Below, in pieces: positions 25,879 to 36,181 of a stretch of 64,000 nucleotides of DNA; within the stretch, counting starts at the first letter, position 1, and each line of letters begins with the position of its first letter. Source of the stretch: Salinibacterium sp. SWN248 (GTDB lineage: Bacteria > Actinomycetota > Actinomycetes > Actinomycetales > Microbacteriaceae); contig NZ_JADYWW010000002.1 in NCBI RefSeq assembly GCF_015864575.1, positions 186,001-250,000 on the forward strand, read 5' to 3'. The position numbers were made by a program, and so were the translations under genes. A model generated the notes under the pieces. The model did no database searches. It worked only from the letters and a program-made list of their open reading frames with translations, and had not been told where the DNA came from.

Positions 25879-26964
25879 TTATTGCCAATCAAGTTTGCGA
25901 TTGCGGCCACCGAGGCCACGCTCATCGGGGTTGCCTGCAGCGTCGGTGCGCAGTTCTTTGGGCAGCGAGAACATCAGATCTTCTTCGGCGGTGACGACAG
26001 TCGAGACATCGCCGTACCCTGCTTCTGCGAGGTCAGCCAGCACTTCTTGAACCAAAACTTCGGGAACGGATGCTCCGCTCGTGACGCCAACCGTGGCGAC
26101 ACCGTCGAGCCACTCTTGCTTGATCTCGCTCGCGTAATCGACCCGGTAGGCCGCCTTGGCACCGTATTCGAGGGCGACATCGACGAGGCGCACCGTGTTG
26201 GAGCTGTTGGCGCTGCCGACGACGATGACGAGTTCAGCGTCTTCGGCAACCTTCTTGATGGCCACCTGACGGTTCTGGGTGGCGTAACAAATGTCATCGC
26301 TCGGCGGATCTTGAAGTGTGGGGAACCGTTCGCGCAGCAGGCGAACTGTCTCCATCGTTTCATCGACGCTCAACGTGGTCTGCGAGAGCCAGACGAGGTT
26401 GTCGGTGTTCTCGACCACAATGTTGGGCACATCGGCGGGACTGTTGACGAGGATGGTGCGCTCGGGCGCGTGGCCCATCGTGCCTTCAACCTCTTCGTGG
26501 CCATCGTGGCCGATCAGTAAGATTTGGTAGTTGTCGCGAGCGAACCGCGTTGCTTCGCGGTGCACCTTCGTGACGAGCGGGCAGGTCGCGTCGATCGCGT
26601 GTAGCTCGCGGTCGGAGGCTCCCTTGACAACAGCCGGCGAGACACCGTGGGCAGAAAAGACAACGGTCGATCCTTCGGGGATCTCGTCGACCTCATCCAC
26701 AAAAATGGCGCCTTGCGCTTCGAGGGTCGTCACGACGTGAATGTTGTGAACAATTTGCTTGCGCACATAGACAGGAGCGCCGTAGTTAGCGAGCGCTTTT
26801 TCGACAGCAATGACAGCGCGGTCGACTCCCGCGCAGTAGCCGCGCGGGGCCGCTAATACGACGCGTTTTGAGCCTGCGACCGGCAAATTTTTCAATTGCT
26901 CTCGGCGTGCGGGCATCGGGGGCATCGCTAGCGCTTGGGCGCTTCCGTTAGAAATGGTGCTCAC
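25879..26964 (-). CDS. ispH: 4-hydroxy-3-methylbut-2-enyl diphosphate reductase IspH
   Basis: The protein has 361 residues. The three [4Fe-4S] cysteines are in [25 protein letters not shown] and the [13 protein letters not shown]-preceding [11 protein letters not shown] region. It catalyses the last step of the MEP isoprenoid pathway (HMBPP to IPP and DMAPP). The GTG start at 26964 is only 7 bp from a TAGAAT box, so the mRNA is probably leaderless. It is divergent from xseA, and uppS elsewhere in the window uses the product. Confidence 0.95.
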   Translation of the reverse strand: MSTISNGSAQALAMPPMPARREQLKNLPVAGSKRVVLAAPRGYCAGVDRAVIAVEKALANYGAPVYVRKQIVHNIHVVTTLEAQGAIFVDEVDEIPEGSTVVFSAHGVSPAVVKGASDRELHAIDATCPLVTKVHREATRFARDNYQILLIGHDGHEEVEGTMGHAPERTILVNSPADVPNIVVENTDNLVWLSQTTLSVDETMETVRLLRERFPTLQDPPSDDICYATQNRQVAIKKVAEDAELVIVVGSANSSNTVRLVDVALEYGAKAAYRVDYASEIKQEWLDGVATVGVTSGASVPEVLVQEVLADLAEAGYGDVSTVVTAEEDLMFSLPKELRTDAAGNPDERGLGGRNRKLDWQ

Positions 26965-26971
26965 TTAGGTG

Positions 26972-26977
26972 ATTCTA
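26972..26977 (-). promoter_or_regulatory. -10 box of a probable leaderless ispH promoter
   Basis: On the minus strand TAGAAT is followed by CACCTAA and then the GTG start, the classical actinobacterial leaderless arrangement. No Shine-Dalgarno sequence precedes the GTG. Confidence 0.5.
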
Positions 26978-27060
26978 CCGAACACCGCTGCACGAACGCC
27001 GAACGGAGAGCAGTATCAGCGGCATCCTCTACCCTGTAATCACAAGCTTGAGGAGGCTAG

Positions 27061-28281
27061 GTGACGATCACAGAGGGACCGCCCACCGTCGATACTCCAT
27101 GGCCGGTGTCGGTACTGTCGCACAAGATCCGCGGTTGGATCGAACGACTCGGCACGGCCTGGGTCGAAGGCGAGATCACCCAGTGGGGTGGTTCGGGCGG
27201 CAATATCTACGGCAAGCTCAAAGACCTTGAAGTGGATGCCACCATCTCGTTCACCATTTGGTCATCGGTGCGCACCAAGTTGCCCAAGGATCTCAAGCAG
27301 GGCGACCGCGTCGTTGCCCTCGTCAAACCCAACTACTGGGTCAAGGGCGGAACGCTCACTATGCAGGTGCTCGAGATGCGGCACGTCGGGCTCGGCGACT
27401 TGCTCGAGAAGCTCGAACTGCTGCGCCAGAAATTGCGCGCCGAGGGCCTCTTCGAACACAAAAAGCCCCTCCCCTTCTTGCCCAACTGCATCGGGCTTGT
27501 CACGGCGAAAGACAGCGACGCTGAAAAAGACGTGATTCGCAACGCTCAGCTACGCTGGCCCGCCGTGAAGTTCCGCACCACCCATGCGGCCGTGCAGGGC
27601 GAGCGTGCCGTCAACGAGGTGTCTCAGGGCATCCGAGAATTGGATGCCGATCCCGAGGTCGATGTCATCATCATCGCCCGTGGTGGTGGCGATTTTCAGA
27701 ACCTGCTCGTGTTCAGCGATGAATCCTTAGTGCGCACGGCCGCGGCCTGTGTCACGCCGCTTGTCTCGGCGATTGGGCATGAGAACGATCGACCGCTACT
27801 TGACGAGGTTGCTGATTTGCGGGCATCCACCCCCACTGATGCGGCAAAACGTGTTGTGCCGGATGTCGCTGAAGAGTTGAGTCGCGTGCAGCAAGCGCGT
27901 TCAGGCATGCGACTGCGCATCACCCAGCGCCTCAGTTATGAGGGCGATCGTTTGGAATCGCTGCGCACCCGTCCGGTACTAGCGAACCCGGTGTCGCTTG
28001 TCGACGCGCACGCCGACGAGCTTTCGCGGTACGTCTCGCGCAGCAACGAACTGGTAGAGCGCGCGATTGAGAAAGCACACGCCGGGGTCACCGAGCTGAC
28101 GGGCCAATTGCGAGCCCTCTCCCCTCAACGCACACTGCAGCGCGGCTATGCCATCGCGCAGCTGCCTGATGGCACTGCCGTGCGTTCCACTTCTGATGCC
28201 CCCGACGGCACTGAGCTCCTGCTCACCGTTGCCGACGGCAAGATTTCCACCACCGTTACCGGCCAGCCGGCAGACGACTAG
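27061..28281 (+). CDS. xseA: Exodeoxyribonuclease VII large subunit
   Basis: The protein has 406 residues. The N-terminal OB fold is VSVLSHKIRGWIERLGTAWVEGEITQW. The catalytic domain contains FLPNCIGLVTAKDSDAEKDV and IIIARGGGDFQNLLVFSDESLVR, followed by the coiled coil (about 285-360) that wraps small subunits. The GTG start follows GAGGAGG. It degrades single-stranded DNA together with XseB, whose gene starts 19 bp downstream. Confidence 0.96.
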   Translation: MTITEGPPTVDTPWPVSVLSHKIRGWIERLGTAWVEGEITQWGGSGGNIYGKLKDLEVDATISFTIWSSVRTKLPKDLKQGDRVVALVKPNYWVKGGTLTMQVLEMRHVGLGDLLEKLELLRQKLRAEGLFEHKKPLPFLPNCIGLVTAKDSDAEKDVIRNAQLRWPAVKFRTTHAAVQGERAVNEVSQGIRELDADPEVDVIIIARGGGDFQNLLVFSDESLVRTAAACVTPLVSAIGHENDRPLLDEVADLRASTPTDAAKRVVPDVAEELSRVQQARSGMRLRITQRLSYEGDRLESLRTRPVLANPVSLVDAHADELSRYVSRSNELVERAIEKAHAGVTELTGQLRALSPQRTLQRGYAIAQLPDGTAVRSTSDAPDGTELLLTVADGKISTTVTGQPADD

Positions 28282-28288
28282 AGAACAG

Positions 28289-28294
28289 TAGAAT
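28289..28294 (+). promoter_or_regulatory. -10-like box directly before xseB
   Basis: TAGAAT ends 6 bp before the xseB GTG. This could give a leaderless xseB transcript in addition to the xseA-xseB mRNA. Confidence 0.35.
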
Positions 28295-28300
28295 TACATC

Positions 28301-28549
28301 GTGGCTACCCCCAACGAAACCCCTGTCAGTGAGCTCAGTTATGAAGAAGCTCGGGATGAGCTCATTGCTGTAGTCAACGAACTCGAACAGGGTTCGGCAA
28401 CGCTCGAACAATCGCTGGCGTTCTGGGAACGCGGCGAGGCTCTCGCCCAGCGGTGCGAAGAGTGGCTGATTGGCGCCCGCGCCCGGCTTGACGCCGCCCG
28501 CAGCGCCGGCACGGCTAGTGACCCTGCTGACGCGAGCACCGACCAGTAA
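28301..28549 (+). CDS. xseB: Exodeoxyribonuclease VII small subunit
   Basis: The protein has 82 residues: [44 protein letters not shown] is the XseB helical hairpin. The GTG start has little Shine-Dalgarno sequence but a TAGAAT box just upstream. The stop overlaps the next ATG (TAATG), coupling it to the DUF4245 gene. Confidence 0.95.
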   Translation: MATPNETPVSELSYEEARDELIAVVNELEQGSATLEQSLAFWERGEALAQRCEEWLIGARARLDAARSAGTASDPADASTDQ

Positions 28550-29196
28550 TGGCTAAGAGCACCGAACCGCGCATCGTCGCTGAGCTGGGGCGCCCCGAGA
28601 CGCCAGAAGAGACTTTCGCGCGCAAGGCAGAGAACTCGCGCAAGCACCGCGCCAACCAGACGCTCCTCAACCTGGTTGGCGCCACGGTGGCATCCCTCGT
28701 TGTCGTGTTATTTCTTGTGCTCGTTGTTGTTCGCCCCGGCGAAGAAACCCCCGTGGTTGCCGACTACCAGACCATCGCCGCCGATGCTCAAGTCGATTCG
28801 AGCGAGCCGCTTCTCGCTCCCTCCTTGCCAGAGTCCTGGTACGCCAACTCGGCGCGACTGGGAACCACTTCGTCGGTGCAGACCTGGTACATCGGACTTG
28901 TGACGCCATCCACCGACACCTCGGGTGCGCAGTTCATCGCGCTTGAACAGGGCATCGAAGCGAACCCCACGTGGGTCGGAATCGTGACGGATGGCGCCCT
29001 CGCGACCGGCACGATCGTGATCGACGGAATCGAATGGACGATTTACGATCGCCGTTCTGACTCGGACACCGGAAACTATGCGTACGTGCTCTCGGCGGAG
29101 CTTGCAGGTAGCACTGTTGTGCTTCACGGAACGGCCGCCGATTCAGAGTTCGAACTACTTGCGGCATCCATCGCCGCCGATGTGGAGACACCATGA
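28549..29196 (+). CDS. DUF4245 domain-containing membrane-anchored protein
   Basis: The protein has 215 residues. A polar N-terminus is followed by one membrane helix (LLNLVGATVASLVVVLFLVLVVV, about 41-63) and an extracytoplasmic domain of about 150 residues with repeated Thr/Val strands. This actinobacterial family lies next to xseAB in many genomes. Its function is unknown. Both ends overlap neighbouring genes, so it sits within the xseA-fumC operon. Confidence 0.85.
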   Translation: MAKSTEPRIVAELGRPETPEETFARKAENSRKHRANQTLLNLVGATVASLVVVLFLVLVVVRPGEETPVVADYQTIAADAQVDSSEPLLAPSLPESWYANSARLGTTSSVQTWYIGLVTPSTDTSGAQFIALEQGIEANPTWVGIVTDGALATGTIVIDGIEWTIYDRRSDSDTGNYAYVLSAELAGSTVVLHGTAADSEFELLAASIAADVETP

Positions 29197-29834
29197 CGAA
29201 CCCCACCAAGACACCCGCCCAAGTGTGGAATGAGATGTCGCGCGGCAACGAGCGATTCGTTTCTGGCGCACCGGCGCATCCCCGTCAAGATGTAGATCGC
29301 CGCACCGAGCTGGCCAATGCTCAAGCCCCGCACGCCGCGCTGTTCGGCTGCAGTGACTCCCGCCTCGCAGCCGAAATCATTTTCGACAAAGGCCTCGGCG
29401 ATCTCTTCGTCGTGCGAAACGCCGGCCAAGTCATTTCGAGCTCCGTCGTGGGCTCTCTCGAATATGCGGTGAGCGTGCTCAACGTTCCGCTGATTCTCGT
29501 TCTCGGCCACGACGAGTGTGGTGCTGTTGCTGCTGCCATCGAATCCCAGACAGCGGATGCTCCGGCGCTGCCCCCACACATCCAATCGTTGATCTCAAAA
29601 ATTGTGCCCGCCGTGCGTCGCGTTGCTGGCAGCGAAACGGGCACCGTGGAGATCGACTCGATCAATGCGTATGACGTGGGGCGCATTCATTTGCGTGCCA
29701 CCATCCTCGAACTCATGAATGCGTCCGAGCTCATCAGCGATGCGGTAGCCGCAGGTACCCTTGCAGTAGTAGGCGCGAACTACCGTTTGCTTGAAGGCCG
29801 GGCAGTCCCCGACCTCGTTATCGGCACGGTTTAG
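29193..29834 (+). CDS. Beta-class carbonic anhydrase
   Basis: The protein has 213 residues. The zinc ligands are in [11 protein letters not shown] (Cys, with the Asp/Arg dyad) and [11 protein letters not shown] (His and Cys), the full beta-class set. It interconverts CO2 and bicarbonate. The ATG overlaps the stop of the DUF4245 gene by 4 bp. It ends shortly before fumC on the same strand. Confidence 0.95.
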   Translation: MTNPTKTPAQVWNEMSRGNERFVSGAPAHPRQDVDRRTELANAQAPHAALFGCSDSRLAAEIIFDKGLGDLFVVRNAGQVISSSVVGSLEYAVSVLNVPLILVLGHDECGAVAAAIESQTADAPALPPHIQSLISKIVPAVRRVAGSETGTVEIDSINAYDVGRIHLRATILELMNASELISDAVAAGTLAVVGANYRLLEGRAVPDLVIGTV

Positions 29835-29887
29835 CGCCCTCCACCACGTCTCACCCAGTTCGCTCGCAAACAAAGGATTACAACGCT

Positions 29888-31285
29888 GTGACGAGTTCCA
29901 CCGAATACCGCATCGAACACGACACCATGGGCGAGGTACGCGTGCCCAAGGATGCCCTCTACGGCGCTCAGACGCAGCGCGCAGTAGAGAACTTCCCCAT
30001 CTCGGGCACCGGCCTTGAGCCCGCGCAGATCGTCGCTCTCGCCCGCGTCAAGCGTGCCGCCGCAATCGCCAACAGCGAACTCGGCAAGCTCGACCCCGCC
30101 ATCGCGGATGCCATTGTCGGCGCCGCAGACCAGATCATCGACGGTCAGTTCCACAACCAGTTCCCGGTAGACACCTACCAGACCGGCAGCGGCACCTCCT
30201 CGAACATGAACATGAACGAAGTTCTTGCTCGACTCGCGACAGACTCGCTCGGCAGCGCCGTTCACCCCAACGACCACGTCAACGCATCGCAGTCGTCGAA
30301 CGACGTGTTCCCCACCTCGGTGCACCTTGCCGTGACCGGTGCGCTTATCGGTGACCTCATCCCGTCGCTTGAGCACCTCGCTGCAGCGCTCGACGTGAAG
30401 GCAGAACTGTGGAAGGGCGCGGTCAAGGCCGGCCGTACCCACCTCATGGATGCCACTCCCGTCACCCTCGGCCAAGAATTTGCCGGCTACGCCCGCCAGA
30501 TTCGCCTCGGCATCGCTCGCATCCAGTCGGCAATCCCCCGCGTCGCAGAGGTTCCCCTCGGCGGCACCGCCGTCGGCACCGGCATCAACACCCCACTCGG
30601 CTTCCCGCAGCGCGTTATCGAGATCCTCGCCGAGAACTCCGGTCTGCCGATCACCGAGGCTGAAGATCACTTCGAAGCTCAGGGTGCTCGCGACTCCCTC
30701 GTCGAGGCATCCGGTGCTCTTCGCGTGATCGCCGTCTCCGTTACCAAGATCTGCAACGACCTCCGCTGGATGGGCTCAGGCCCCAACACCGGTCTCGGCG
30801 AATTGCAAATCCCTGACCTCCAGCCCGGCTCCTCGATCATGCCCGGCAAGGTCAACCCCGTCATCCCCGAAGCCGTGCTCATGGTCTGTGCTCGCGTTAT
30901 CGGAAACGACGCGACGATCGCGTGGGGTGGAGCATCCGGAGCATTCGAACTCAACGTTGCGATCCCCGTCATGGGAACCTCGCTGCTCGAGTCGAGCCGT
31001 CTGCTCTCCAACTCGCTGCGCGCCCTCGCCGACAAGACCGTTGACGGTCTCGAAGCGAACCTCGAGCGTGCTCTGGCTCTCGCCGAGTCCTCGCCGTCGA
31101 TCGTGACCCCGCTCAACAAGATCATCGGTTACGAAGCAGCTTCCAAGATCGCCAAGCACGCTGTTGCACAGTCAATCACCGTGCGTGAAGCCGTGATTGA
31201 TCTCGGATTCGTCGAGCGTGGCGAAGTCACCCTCGAACAGTTGGATGCCGCCCTCGACGTTCTGTCGATGACGACGCCTGGCTAA
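29888..31285 (+). CDS. fumC: Class II fumarate hydratase
   Basis: The protein has 465 residues. Family marks are [47 protein letters not shown] and the signature [12 protein letters not shown]. It is the oxygen-stable fumarase of the TCA cycle. The GTG start has AAAGGA about 10 bases upstream. The last 4 bp overlap the convergent membrane-protein gene. Confidence 0.97.
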   Translation: MTSSTEYRIEHDTMGEVRVPKDALYGAQTQRAVENFPISGTGLEPAQIVALARVKRAAAIANSELGKLDPAIADAIVGAADQIIDGQFHNQFPVDTYQTGSGTSSNMNMNEVLARLATDSLGSAVHPNDHVNASQSSNDVFPTSVHLAVTGALIGDLIPSLEHLAAALDVKAELWKGAVKAGRTHLMDATPVTLGQEFAGYARQIRLGIARIQSAIPRVAEVPLGGTAVGTGINTPLGFPQRVIEILAENSGLPITEAEDHFEAQGARDSLVEASGALRVIAVSVTKICNDLRWMGSGPNTGLGELQIPDLQPGSSIMPGKVNPVIPEAVLMVCARVIGNDATIAWGGASGAFELNVAIPVMGTSLLESSRLLSNSLRALADKTVDGLEANLERALALAESSPSIVTPLNKIIGYEAASKIAKHAVAQSITVREAVIDLGFVERGEVTLEQLDAALDVLSMTTPG

Positions 31286-32049
31286 CTAGCTGAATCAAGT
31301 AATGTGAGCGGCGTTCCGTCGAGGCCCTCGACGGAACGCTCTCCGATCACATCATTCAACGTGATCGGAATGAGCACTGAGCCGGTGAGGTCTTCACCGA
31401 GCGGGCACGCTTCTGCATTGTCGGGCTTCGAACCATCGCTTGGCGTGGGCAAGCCATACTGAACCGCGATTTGCACGCTCTCGGGCCCCTCAACGACGAC
31501 AACCCGACGAGGAACACACAGCAGCGGGCCACGCACATGAATCAAGACATCAGCTCGACCAATCGTCGAATCTGTTTCGTCGGGCTCACTGCCGATGTAG
31601 CCCGGAATGTTCGTGGTGCCTAGCCGCGAAAACGGTTCGAGGTCGAGCAAATACAGCGGTGCCGCCTCATCATCGTTCACCGGGAGGTAATTCTCGATCG
31701 GTACCTCAACGAGGGCGGGATCAGGCGAGGTCGCGGGTTGGAACGTGCGGTACACGAACAGCGGTGCCGGCGAACCCCACGTCTGTTCAAGATCGCTGAC
31801 GTGCGACGGCCCTTGGGGCTCACGCGAAGAGCTCGAGATAAGAGCGACGATGACCACGAGCAGCGCAAGCCCAAGCGCAATGCCAGCGATGAGTTGACGA
31901 GAAGCGTAAGCCGCGCCGCCTGGCTCTGAGGAGTGGGCGTTAGCTACCGACCACGAAAAAAGGCTCCGCCATTGGTTTCGGGGTGCGAGTATCGCCCACA
32001 CCACGGCAACCCCAAGGGGAATTGCCAAAAACCACCACACCGAGCCCAC
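31282..32049 (-). CDS. Hypothetical membrane-anchored protein, 255 residues
   Basis: Two N-terminal membrane segments ([18 protein letters not shown], residues 5-22, and [24 protein letters not shown], about 49-72) are followed by an extracytoplasmic domain with few cysteines ([11 protein letters not shown] and [10 protein letters not shown]). No family is recognised. It is convergent with fumC and lies 18 bp beyond a strong hairpin that separates it from phoH. Confidence 0.65.
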   Translation of the reverse strand: MGSVWWFLAIPLGVAVVWAILAPRNQWRSLFSWSVANAHSSEPGGAAYASRQLIAGIALGLALLVVIVALISSSSREPQGPSHVSDLEQTWGSPAPLFVYRTFQPATSPDPALVEVPIENYLPVNDDEAAPLYLLDLEPFSRLGTTNIPGYIGSEPDETDSTIGRADVLIHVRGPLLCVPRRVVVVEGPESVQIAVQYGLPTPSDGSKPDNAEACPLGEDLTGSVLIPITLNDVIGERSVEGLDGTPLTLLDSAS

Positions 32050-32067
32050 GAGAAAACCTTACGTTGT

Positions 32068-32105
32068 CTGAGCGCGCCGCGCTGACACTCACGCGGCGCG
32101 CTCAG
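32068..32105. terminator. Strong hairpin terminator downstream of phoH
   Basis: CTGAGCGCGCCGCG, a 10-nt loop, CGCGGCGCGCTCAG: 14-bp perfect arms between the phoH stop and the next gene start. Only a short T-stretch is present. Confidence 0.75.
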
Positions 32106-32122
32106 ACTTTGTCAGCCAATCG

Positions 32123-33496
32123 TTAGGCGATGTCGTTGCCCTCCAGAAGCTCGGTGACGAGAGCGGCGATGGCGGAACGTTCCGATCGCGTGAGGGTGAT
32201 GTGCCCGAAGAGTGAATGTCCCTTGAGCGTTTCAATCACTGACGCGACTCCATCGTGGCGTCCGACGCGGAGGTTGTCGCGCTGTGCCACATCGTGGGTC
32301 AACACGACACGTGAGTTCTGACCGATGCGGCTGAGCACCGTCAACAGAACATTGCGCTCAAGCGACTGCGCCTCATCCACAATCACAAACGCATCGTGAA
32401 GCGAACGACCACGGATGTGAGTGAGCGGAAGCACCTCGAGCAGTCCCCGATCAAGTACTTCCTCGAGAACGTTTTCCGAGACAACGGAGCCGAGAGTATC
32501 GAACACTGCCTGCGCCCAGGGGTTCATCTTCTCGGCCGCATCGCCGGGTAGGTAGCCCAATTCCTGACCGCCGACGGCGTAGAGCGGACGGAACACCATG
32601 ATCTTGCGGTGCTGCTGTTTCTCCAACACTGCTTCCAAGCCAGCACACAGAGCGAGGGCAGACTTTCCCGTACCGGCACTTCCCCCGAGCGAGACGATGC
32701 CCAGTTCAGGATCAAGAAGCATTTCGATCGCTAGTCGCTGTTCGGCGCTACGACCGTGCAGCCCAAAGATTTCGCGATCGCCTCGAACGAGCGACATCGT
32801 GCCGCGGGCTGTCACCCGCGCCAAGGCCGAACCTCGTTCGGAGGTGACCACAAGCCCGGTGTTGATGGGCAGATCTCCCACCGCCCGCGTCTGCAAACGC
32901 TCCTTGTCATAGAGCTCGGCGACCTGATCGCCGCTGAGTTCAATCTCAGCCTGACCAGTCCAGCCCGAGTCCACCGCGAGCTCAGCGCGGTACTCCTCGG
33001 CCGCGAGACCGATGGATGCCGCCTTCACCCGCAGGGGGAGATCTTTCGAGACGACCGTGACATCCAGCCCCTCGTTGGCGAGGTTGAGCGCAACCGCAAG
33101 GATTCGCGAATCGTTGTCGCCCAGCTGCAGCCCGGAGGGAAGCACAGACATATTGGAGTGATTGAGCTCGACACGCAGCGTGCCACCGTCATCGCCCACC
33201 GAGATGGGAAAGTCGAGGCGCTCATGCTTGACGCGCATCTCGTCGAGACTGCGCAGCGCTTGCCTGGCGAAGTACCCAATCTCGGGGTCGTTGCGCTTGG
33301 CTTCGAGTTCGGTGATCACTACAACGGGCAGAACAACATTGTGTTCAGCAAACCGCTTGATCGAGCTCGGATCGGAGAGCAAAACAGACGTATCCAGAAC
33401 GTAAGTACGTTCGGCTTGTCGTTGGGCCCGCCCTCCCGCCTTCGACGTGGTGATCGTGGTCTTGGGGGTTGCTAGGTCGGCCAACGTGCACTCCAT
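32123..33496 (-). CDS. PhoH family protein with N-terminal PIN domain
   Basis: The protein has 457 residues. The PIN domain ([14 protein letters not shown] near 32-45, acidic residues in [11 protein letters not shown] and [10 protein letters not shown]) is fused to a PhoH ATPase with Walker [14 protein letters not shown] and Walker [12 protein letters not shown]. PhoH-PIN proteins act on RNA, as helicase plus ribonuclease. The ATG at 33496 is directly preceded by a 7-bp-arm palindrome and lacks a Shine-Dalgarno sequence. A TTG at 33484 with GGAG 6 bases upstream may be the true start. Confidence 0.93.
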   Translation of the reverse strand: MECTLADLATPKTTITTSKAGGRAQRQAERTYVLDTSVLLSDPSSIKRFAEHNVVLPVVVITELEAKRNDPEIGYFARQALRSLDEMRVKHERLDFPISVGDDGGTLRVELNHSNMSVLPSGLQLGDNDSRILAVALNLANEGLDVTVVSKDLPLRVKAASIGLAAEEYRAELAVDSGWTGQAEIELSGDQVAELYDKERLQTRAVGDLPINTGLVVTSERGSALARVTARGTMSLVRGDREIFGLHGRSAEQRLAIEMLLDPELGIVSLGGSAGTGKSALALCAGLEAVLEKQQHRKIMVFRPLYAVGGQELGYLPGDAAEKMNPWAQAVFDTLGSVVSENVLEEVLDRGLLEVLPLTHIRGRSLHDAFVIVDEAQSLERNVLLTVLSRIGQNSRVVLTHDVAQRDNLRVGRHDGVASVIETLKGHSLFGHITLTRSERSAIAALVTELLEGNDIA

Positions 33497-33499
33497 CCC

Positions 33500-33515
33500 C
33501 GAGTGCGAGCACTCG
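33500..33515. repeat. Palindrome next to the phoH start
   Basis: CGAGTGC-GA-GCACTCG, 7-bp arms, ending 4 bp from the ATG at 33496. It may be an operator or an mRNA hairpin in the phoH leader. Confidence 0.4.
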
Positions 33516-33672
33516 GATCCAGTCTGCGAAGACGGCCAGTACTTTACGAAAACGAACTTACGTGGCCGTCTCGATCAGGCGCCATACCTGATGGATTGAA
33601 CGCTAAACCCGTCACGCAATCTGGGCGCAGCGACACGCCCTAAGACACCATCGCGTCACATTTCGTTCGCGG

Positions 33673-34458
33673 TTAGGCACCGAAGCGACGATTGCGCCGC
33701 GAGAAATCACGAAGGGCGCGCAAGAAATCGACCTCGCGCAGATCGGGCCCGAGTGCTTCCATGAAGTACAACTCGCTGTGGGCAGATTGCCACAACATGA
33801 AGTCACTAATGCGCTGCTCCCCCGAGGTGCGGATAACGAGGTCGGGGTCTGGCTGGCCCTTGGTATAGAGGTGCTCACCAATGAGTTCGGGAGTGAGAAG
33901 TTCAGCGAGCGCGTCAAGGCTGTGACCTTCATCGCTGTGGTTGCGCACGATACGGCGCATGGCTTCAGCGATTTCGTGGCGTCCGCCGTAGCCGATGGCG
34001 AGGTTCACGTGCAGGCCGGTGTTGTCTGCGGTGCGCTCGTGAGCGCCCTTGAGCTGGGCTTTGAGCTGCTCGGGAAGACCAACATCCGATCCCACATGTT
34101 GAACGCGCCAGTCACGGAAGTGCGACAGGTCTTCGGCAAGGTCACCAATGATCGTGAAGAGCTCTTTCAGCTCTTCGGGCGATCGGCTGGTGAGGTTGTC
34201 GGTGGAGAGCAGGTAGAGCGTCGCCACTGAAATGTCGAGGTCGTCGCACCACACCAAAAACTCTCGATACTTGGCCGCACCGGCTCGATGGCCGTGCGCT
34301 GCCGTCTCGAGATCTTTCAATTTCGCCCAGCGCCTGTTGCCATCAATGATCATGGCTACGTGGCGCGGCAATTGCTGGCCCTCTAGCTGGCGCCGCAGTT
34401 TTTTCTGGTAAAGACCGTAAAGAAAACCGCGACCTAATGCAGACTGTCGCTTACTCAC
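33673..34458 (-). CDS. uppS: Isoprenyl transferase (undecaprenyl diphosphate synthase type)
   Basis: The protein has 261 residues. HVAMIIDGNRRWAK (catalytic Asp) lies near residues 34-47, YLLSTDNLTSRSPEEL near 101, and the C-terminal DLVIRTSGEQRISDFMLWQSAHSELYF is the cis-prenyltransferase signature. It extends prenyl diphosphates with IPP to make cell-wall lipid carriers. The start is GTG at 34458. It is divergent from the TrhA-like gene. Confidence 0.94.
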   Translation of the reverse strand: MSKRQSALGRGFLYGLYQKKLRRQLEGQQLPRHVAMIIDGNRRWAKLKDLETAAHGHRAGAAKYREFLVWCDDLDISVATLYLLSTDNLTSRSPEELKELFTIIGDLAEDLSHFRDWRVQHVGSDVGLPEQLKAQLKGAHERTADNTGLHVNLAIGYGGRHEIAEAMRRIVRNHSDEGHSLDALAELLTPELIGEHLYTKGQPDPDLVIRTSGEQRISDFMLWQSAHSELYFMEALGPDLREVDFLRALRDFSRRNRRFGA

Positions 34459-34515
34459 GGGACTACGTTAGACCACTGCGGCGCTCAGCAAGTGAATCTA
34501 GGTCAGGCGTAAACT

Positions 34516-35271
34516 GTGAGCATGAACCAAGATGCCGCCGATATCGCTGCTGCAGCGGCCGTTGAACAGGAAGACGCCTCGCGCCTTCCCGAGCTTCCAT
34601 TCGTCGATGATGTGATGACGAACGACCCGGCAGAGAAGAAGCCGACGTGGCGTGGTTGGATCCACGCAGGCACTTTCCCCGTAGCCATAACGCTGGGCGT
34701 CATTCTGCTCGTGATGGCCGATGGCACCGCTGCCAAGGTCAGTTCCGCAGTGTTCGTAGCGTCGTCGCTCATGCTGTTCGGCGTTTCTGCCCTGTACCAC
34801 CGCTTCAACTGGAGCGAGAAGACGCGGATGATGCTGAAGCGCTTCGATCACTCCAACATCTTCTTGCTGATTGCCGGTTCCTATACCCCGATCACGGTTC
34901 TGGCGCTTCCGCCCGAGAAGGCGACCATTTTGCTGTGGATCGTCTGGAGCGGCGCTGCTCTCGGCATCGGCTTCCGCATCTTCTGGGTAGGGGCCCCGCG
35001 CTGGCTCTACGTTCCCCTGTATGTGCTGCTCGGTTGGGGCGCGATGATGTTTATCGTCGACTTCTTCCAAGCGAACTGGATCATGATGACCCTCATCTTG
35101 GCCGGTGGACTGTTCTACACCGTTGGCGCCGTCATCTACGGTCTCAAGCGACCGAATCCCGTGCCCGGAGTGTTCGGGTTCCACGAGATTTTTCACACGC
35201 TGACGCTACTGGCGTTCCTCTGCCACTGGGTCGGCATCTTCCTTGTGGCGACTAATCCGCCCGTTGTGTAG
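34516..35271 (+). CDS. Hemolysin III / TrhA family membrane protein
   Basis: The protein has 251 residues with seven hydrophobic helices. The family motifs are SALYHRFNWSEKTRMMLKRFDHSNIFLLIAGSYTP (conserved Ser-His and Asp-His in helices) and FHEIFHTLTLLAFLCHWVGIF near the C-terminus, PAQR-like metal-site residues. The GTG at 34516 is 9 bases after an AGG, and the ATG at 34522 is an alternative. The final 20 bp overlap the convergent small membrane-protein gene. Confidence 0.92.
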   Translation: MSMNQDAADIAAAAAVEQEDASRLPELPFVDDVMTNDPAEKKPTWRGWIHAGTFPVAITLGVILLVMADGTAAKVSSAVFVASSLMLFGVSALYHRFNWSEKTRMMLKRFDHSNIFLLIAGSYTPITVLALPPEKATILLWIVWSGAALGIGFRIFWVGAPRWLYVPLYVLLGWGAMMFIVDFFQANWIMMTLILAGGLFYTVGAVIYGLKRPNPVPGVFGFHEIFHTLTLLAFLCHWVGIFLVATNPPVV

Positions 35272-35611
35272 GCGCAGCATCATCAGCATCGCCCGCATCA
35301 GCATCGCCGGACTCAGCCGAATCATCAGCCGCACCCTCGGTGAGACCATCAGTCTCGCCGGCGGCAGCAGCCTGCTCGGCCCGGATCGTTTCCTGCGCGA
35401 GCGCCCGGTAGCGAACGCGGCGCACGCGACGGTTCATGTCCATGACGATAACCAACGTGGCGACCGCGACGAACAGGATGCCGATGAAGCCGAGCACACC
35501 GGGAGTGACCAAGTTGGGGTCGCCCTCGTAGGCCGGGTACAGCGTCGGCTCAGGGCTGGGAGTTGCCGTCCAGAGAATCGCACTGGTTGCGAGCGAAGTG
35601 AAAGAAATCAA
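35252..35611 (-). CDS. Small membrane protein with acidic tail, function unknown
   Basis: The protein has 119 residues from a TTG at 35611 that follows AGAGGA by 5 bases; the ATGs at 35647 and 35650 lack such a site. The N-terminal part reads ISFTSLATSAILWTATPSPEPTL, then comes one clear membrane helix (VLGFIGILFVAVATLVIVMDM), a basic stretch RRVRRVRYR, and a strongly acidic Ala/Asp/Glu tail. No family is recognised. It overlaps the TrhA-like gene tail to tail by 20 bp. Confidence 0.65.
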   Translation of the reverse strand: MISFTSLATSAILWTATPSPEPTLYPAYEGDPNLVTPGVLGFIGILFVAVATLVIVMDMNRRVRRVRYRALAQETIRAEQAAAAGETDGLTEGAADDSAESGDADAGDADDAAPTQRAD

Positions 35612-35707
35612 CTGTTGTCCTCTGGAATGTTCACTCCATGATTTCATCATGTGAGTTTGCGAATAACCTTGCAGTAACAAGAATACCGTCGCAAGAAGGA
35701 GCCCCGC

Positions 35708-36163
35708 GTGCCCGAAGCATCCAGTAACCCCACTGGCACCGCTGATAGCGCCGCATCCGGCACGGCGACAGCCACCGATTTGGATGCCCGCTATGGTCGC
35801 AGCCCGAAAGCGAAACGCAACAACCGAGTGATCGTGATCGCCGTCGCAGCAGCCTTCGTTACGGTCTTCACTGCCTGGCTGGTGTGGGGCGGCCTGTTGG
35901 AATCTCCCGCTCAGTTCGAGGCAAAAGACACCGGCTACGAGCTCATTGATGACACTGCGGTCGAGGTGCGGTGGCAATTCAATGTTGCCGAGAACCAGGA
36001 TGCTCGCTGTGCAGTGCAGGCCCTCAACTCCACTTTTGCCATCATCGGTTGGAAAGTCGTCGACGTTCCCGGGAGCGATCAGCGCAATCGAGAGTTGAGC
36101 ACCACCGTTCGCACGACCGAACTAGCAGTGTCAGGCTTGATCTACCGGTGCTGGCTCACCTAG
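35708..36163 (+). CDS. DUF4307 domain-containing membrane protein
   Basis: The protein has 151 residues from GTG at 35708 with AAGGAG 7-8 bases upstream. One membrane helix (NRVIVIAVAAAFVTVFTAWLVWGG) is followed by an extracytoplasmic domain with two cysteines (DARCAVQAL and YRCWLT at the C-terminus). DUF4307 genes before greA are typical of actinobacteria. The function is unknown. A terminator follows. Confidence 0.88.
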   Translation: MPEASSNPTGTADSAASGTATATDLDARYGRSPKAKRNNRVIVIAVAAAFVTVFTAWLVWGGLLESPAQFEAKDTGYELIDDTAVEVRWQFNVAENQDARCAVQALNSTFAIIGWKVVDVPGSDQRNRELSTTVRTTELAVSGLIYRCWLT

Positions 36164-36181
36164 GCTGTAGCAAATCATCTC

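Noticed and set aside
35612-35977. Long upstream extension of the small membrane-protein frame
   Set aside because: It is a shadow of the DUF4307 gene on the opposite strand; the TTG at 35611 has the ribosome-binding site.
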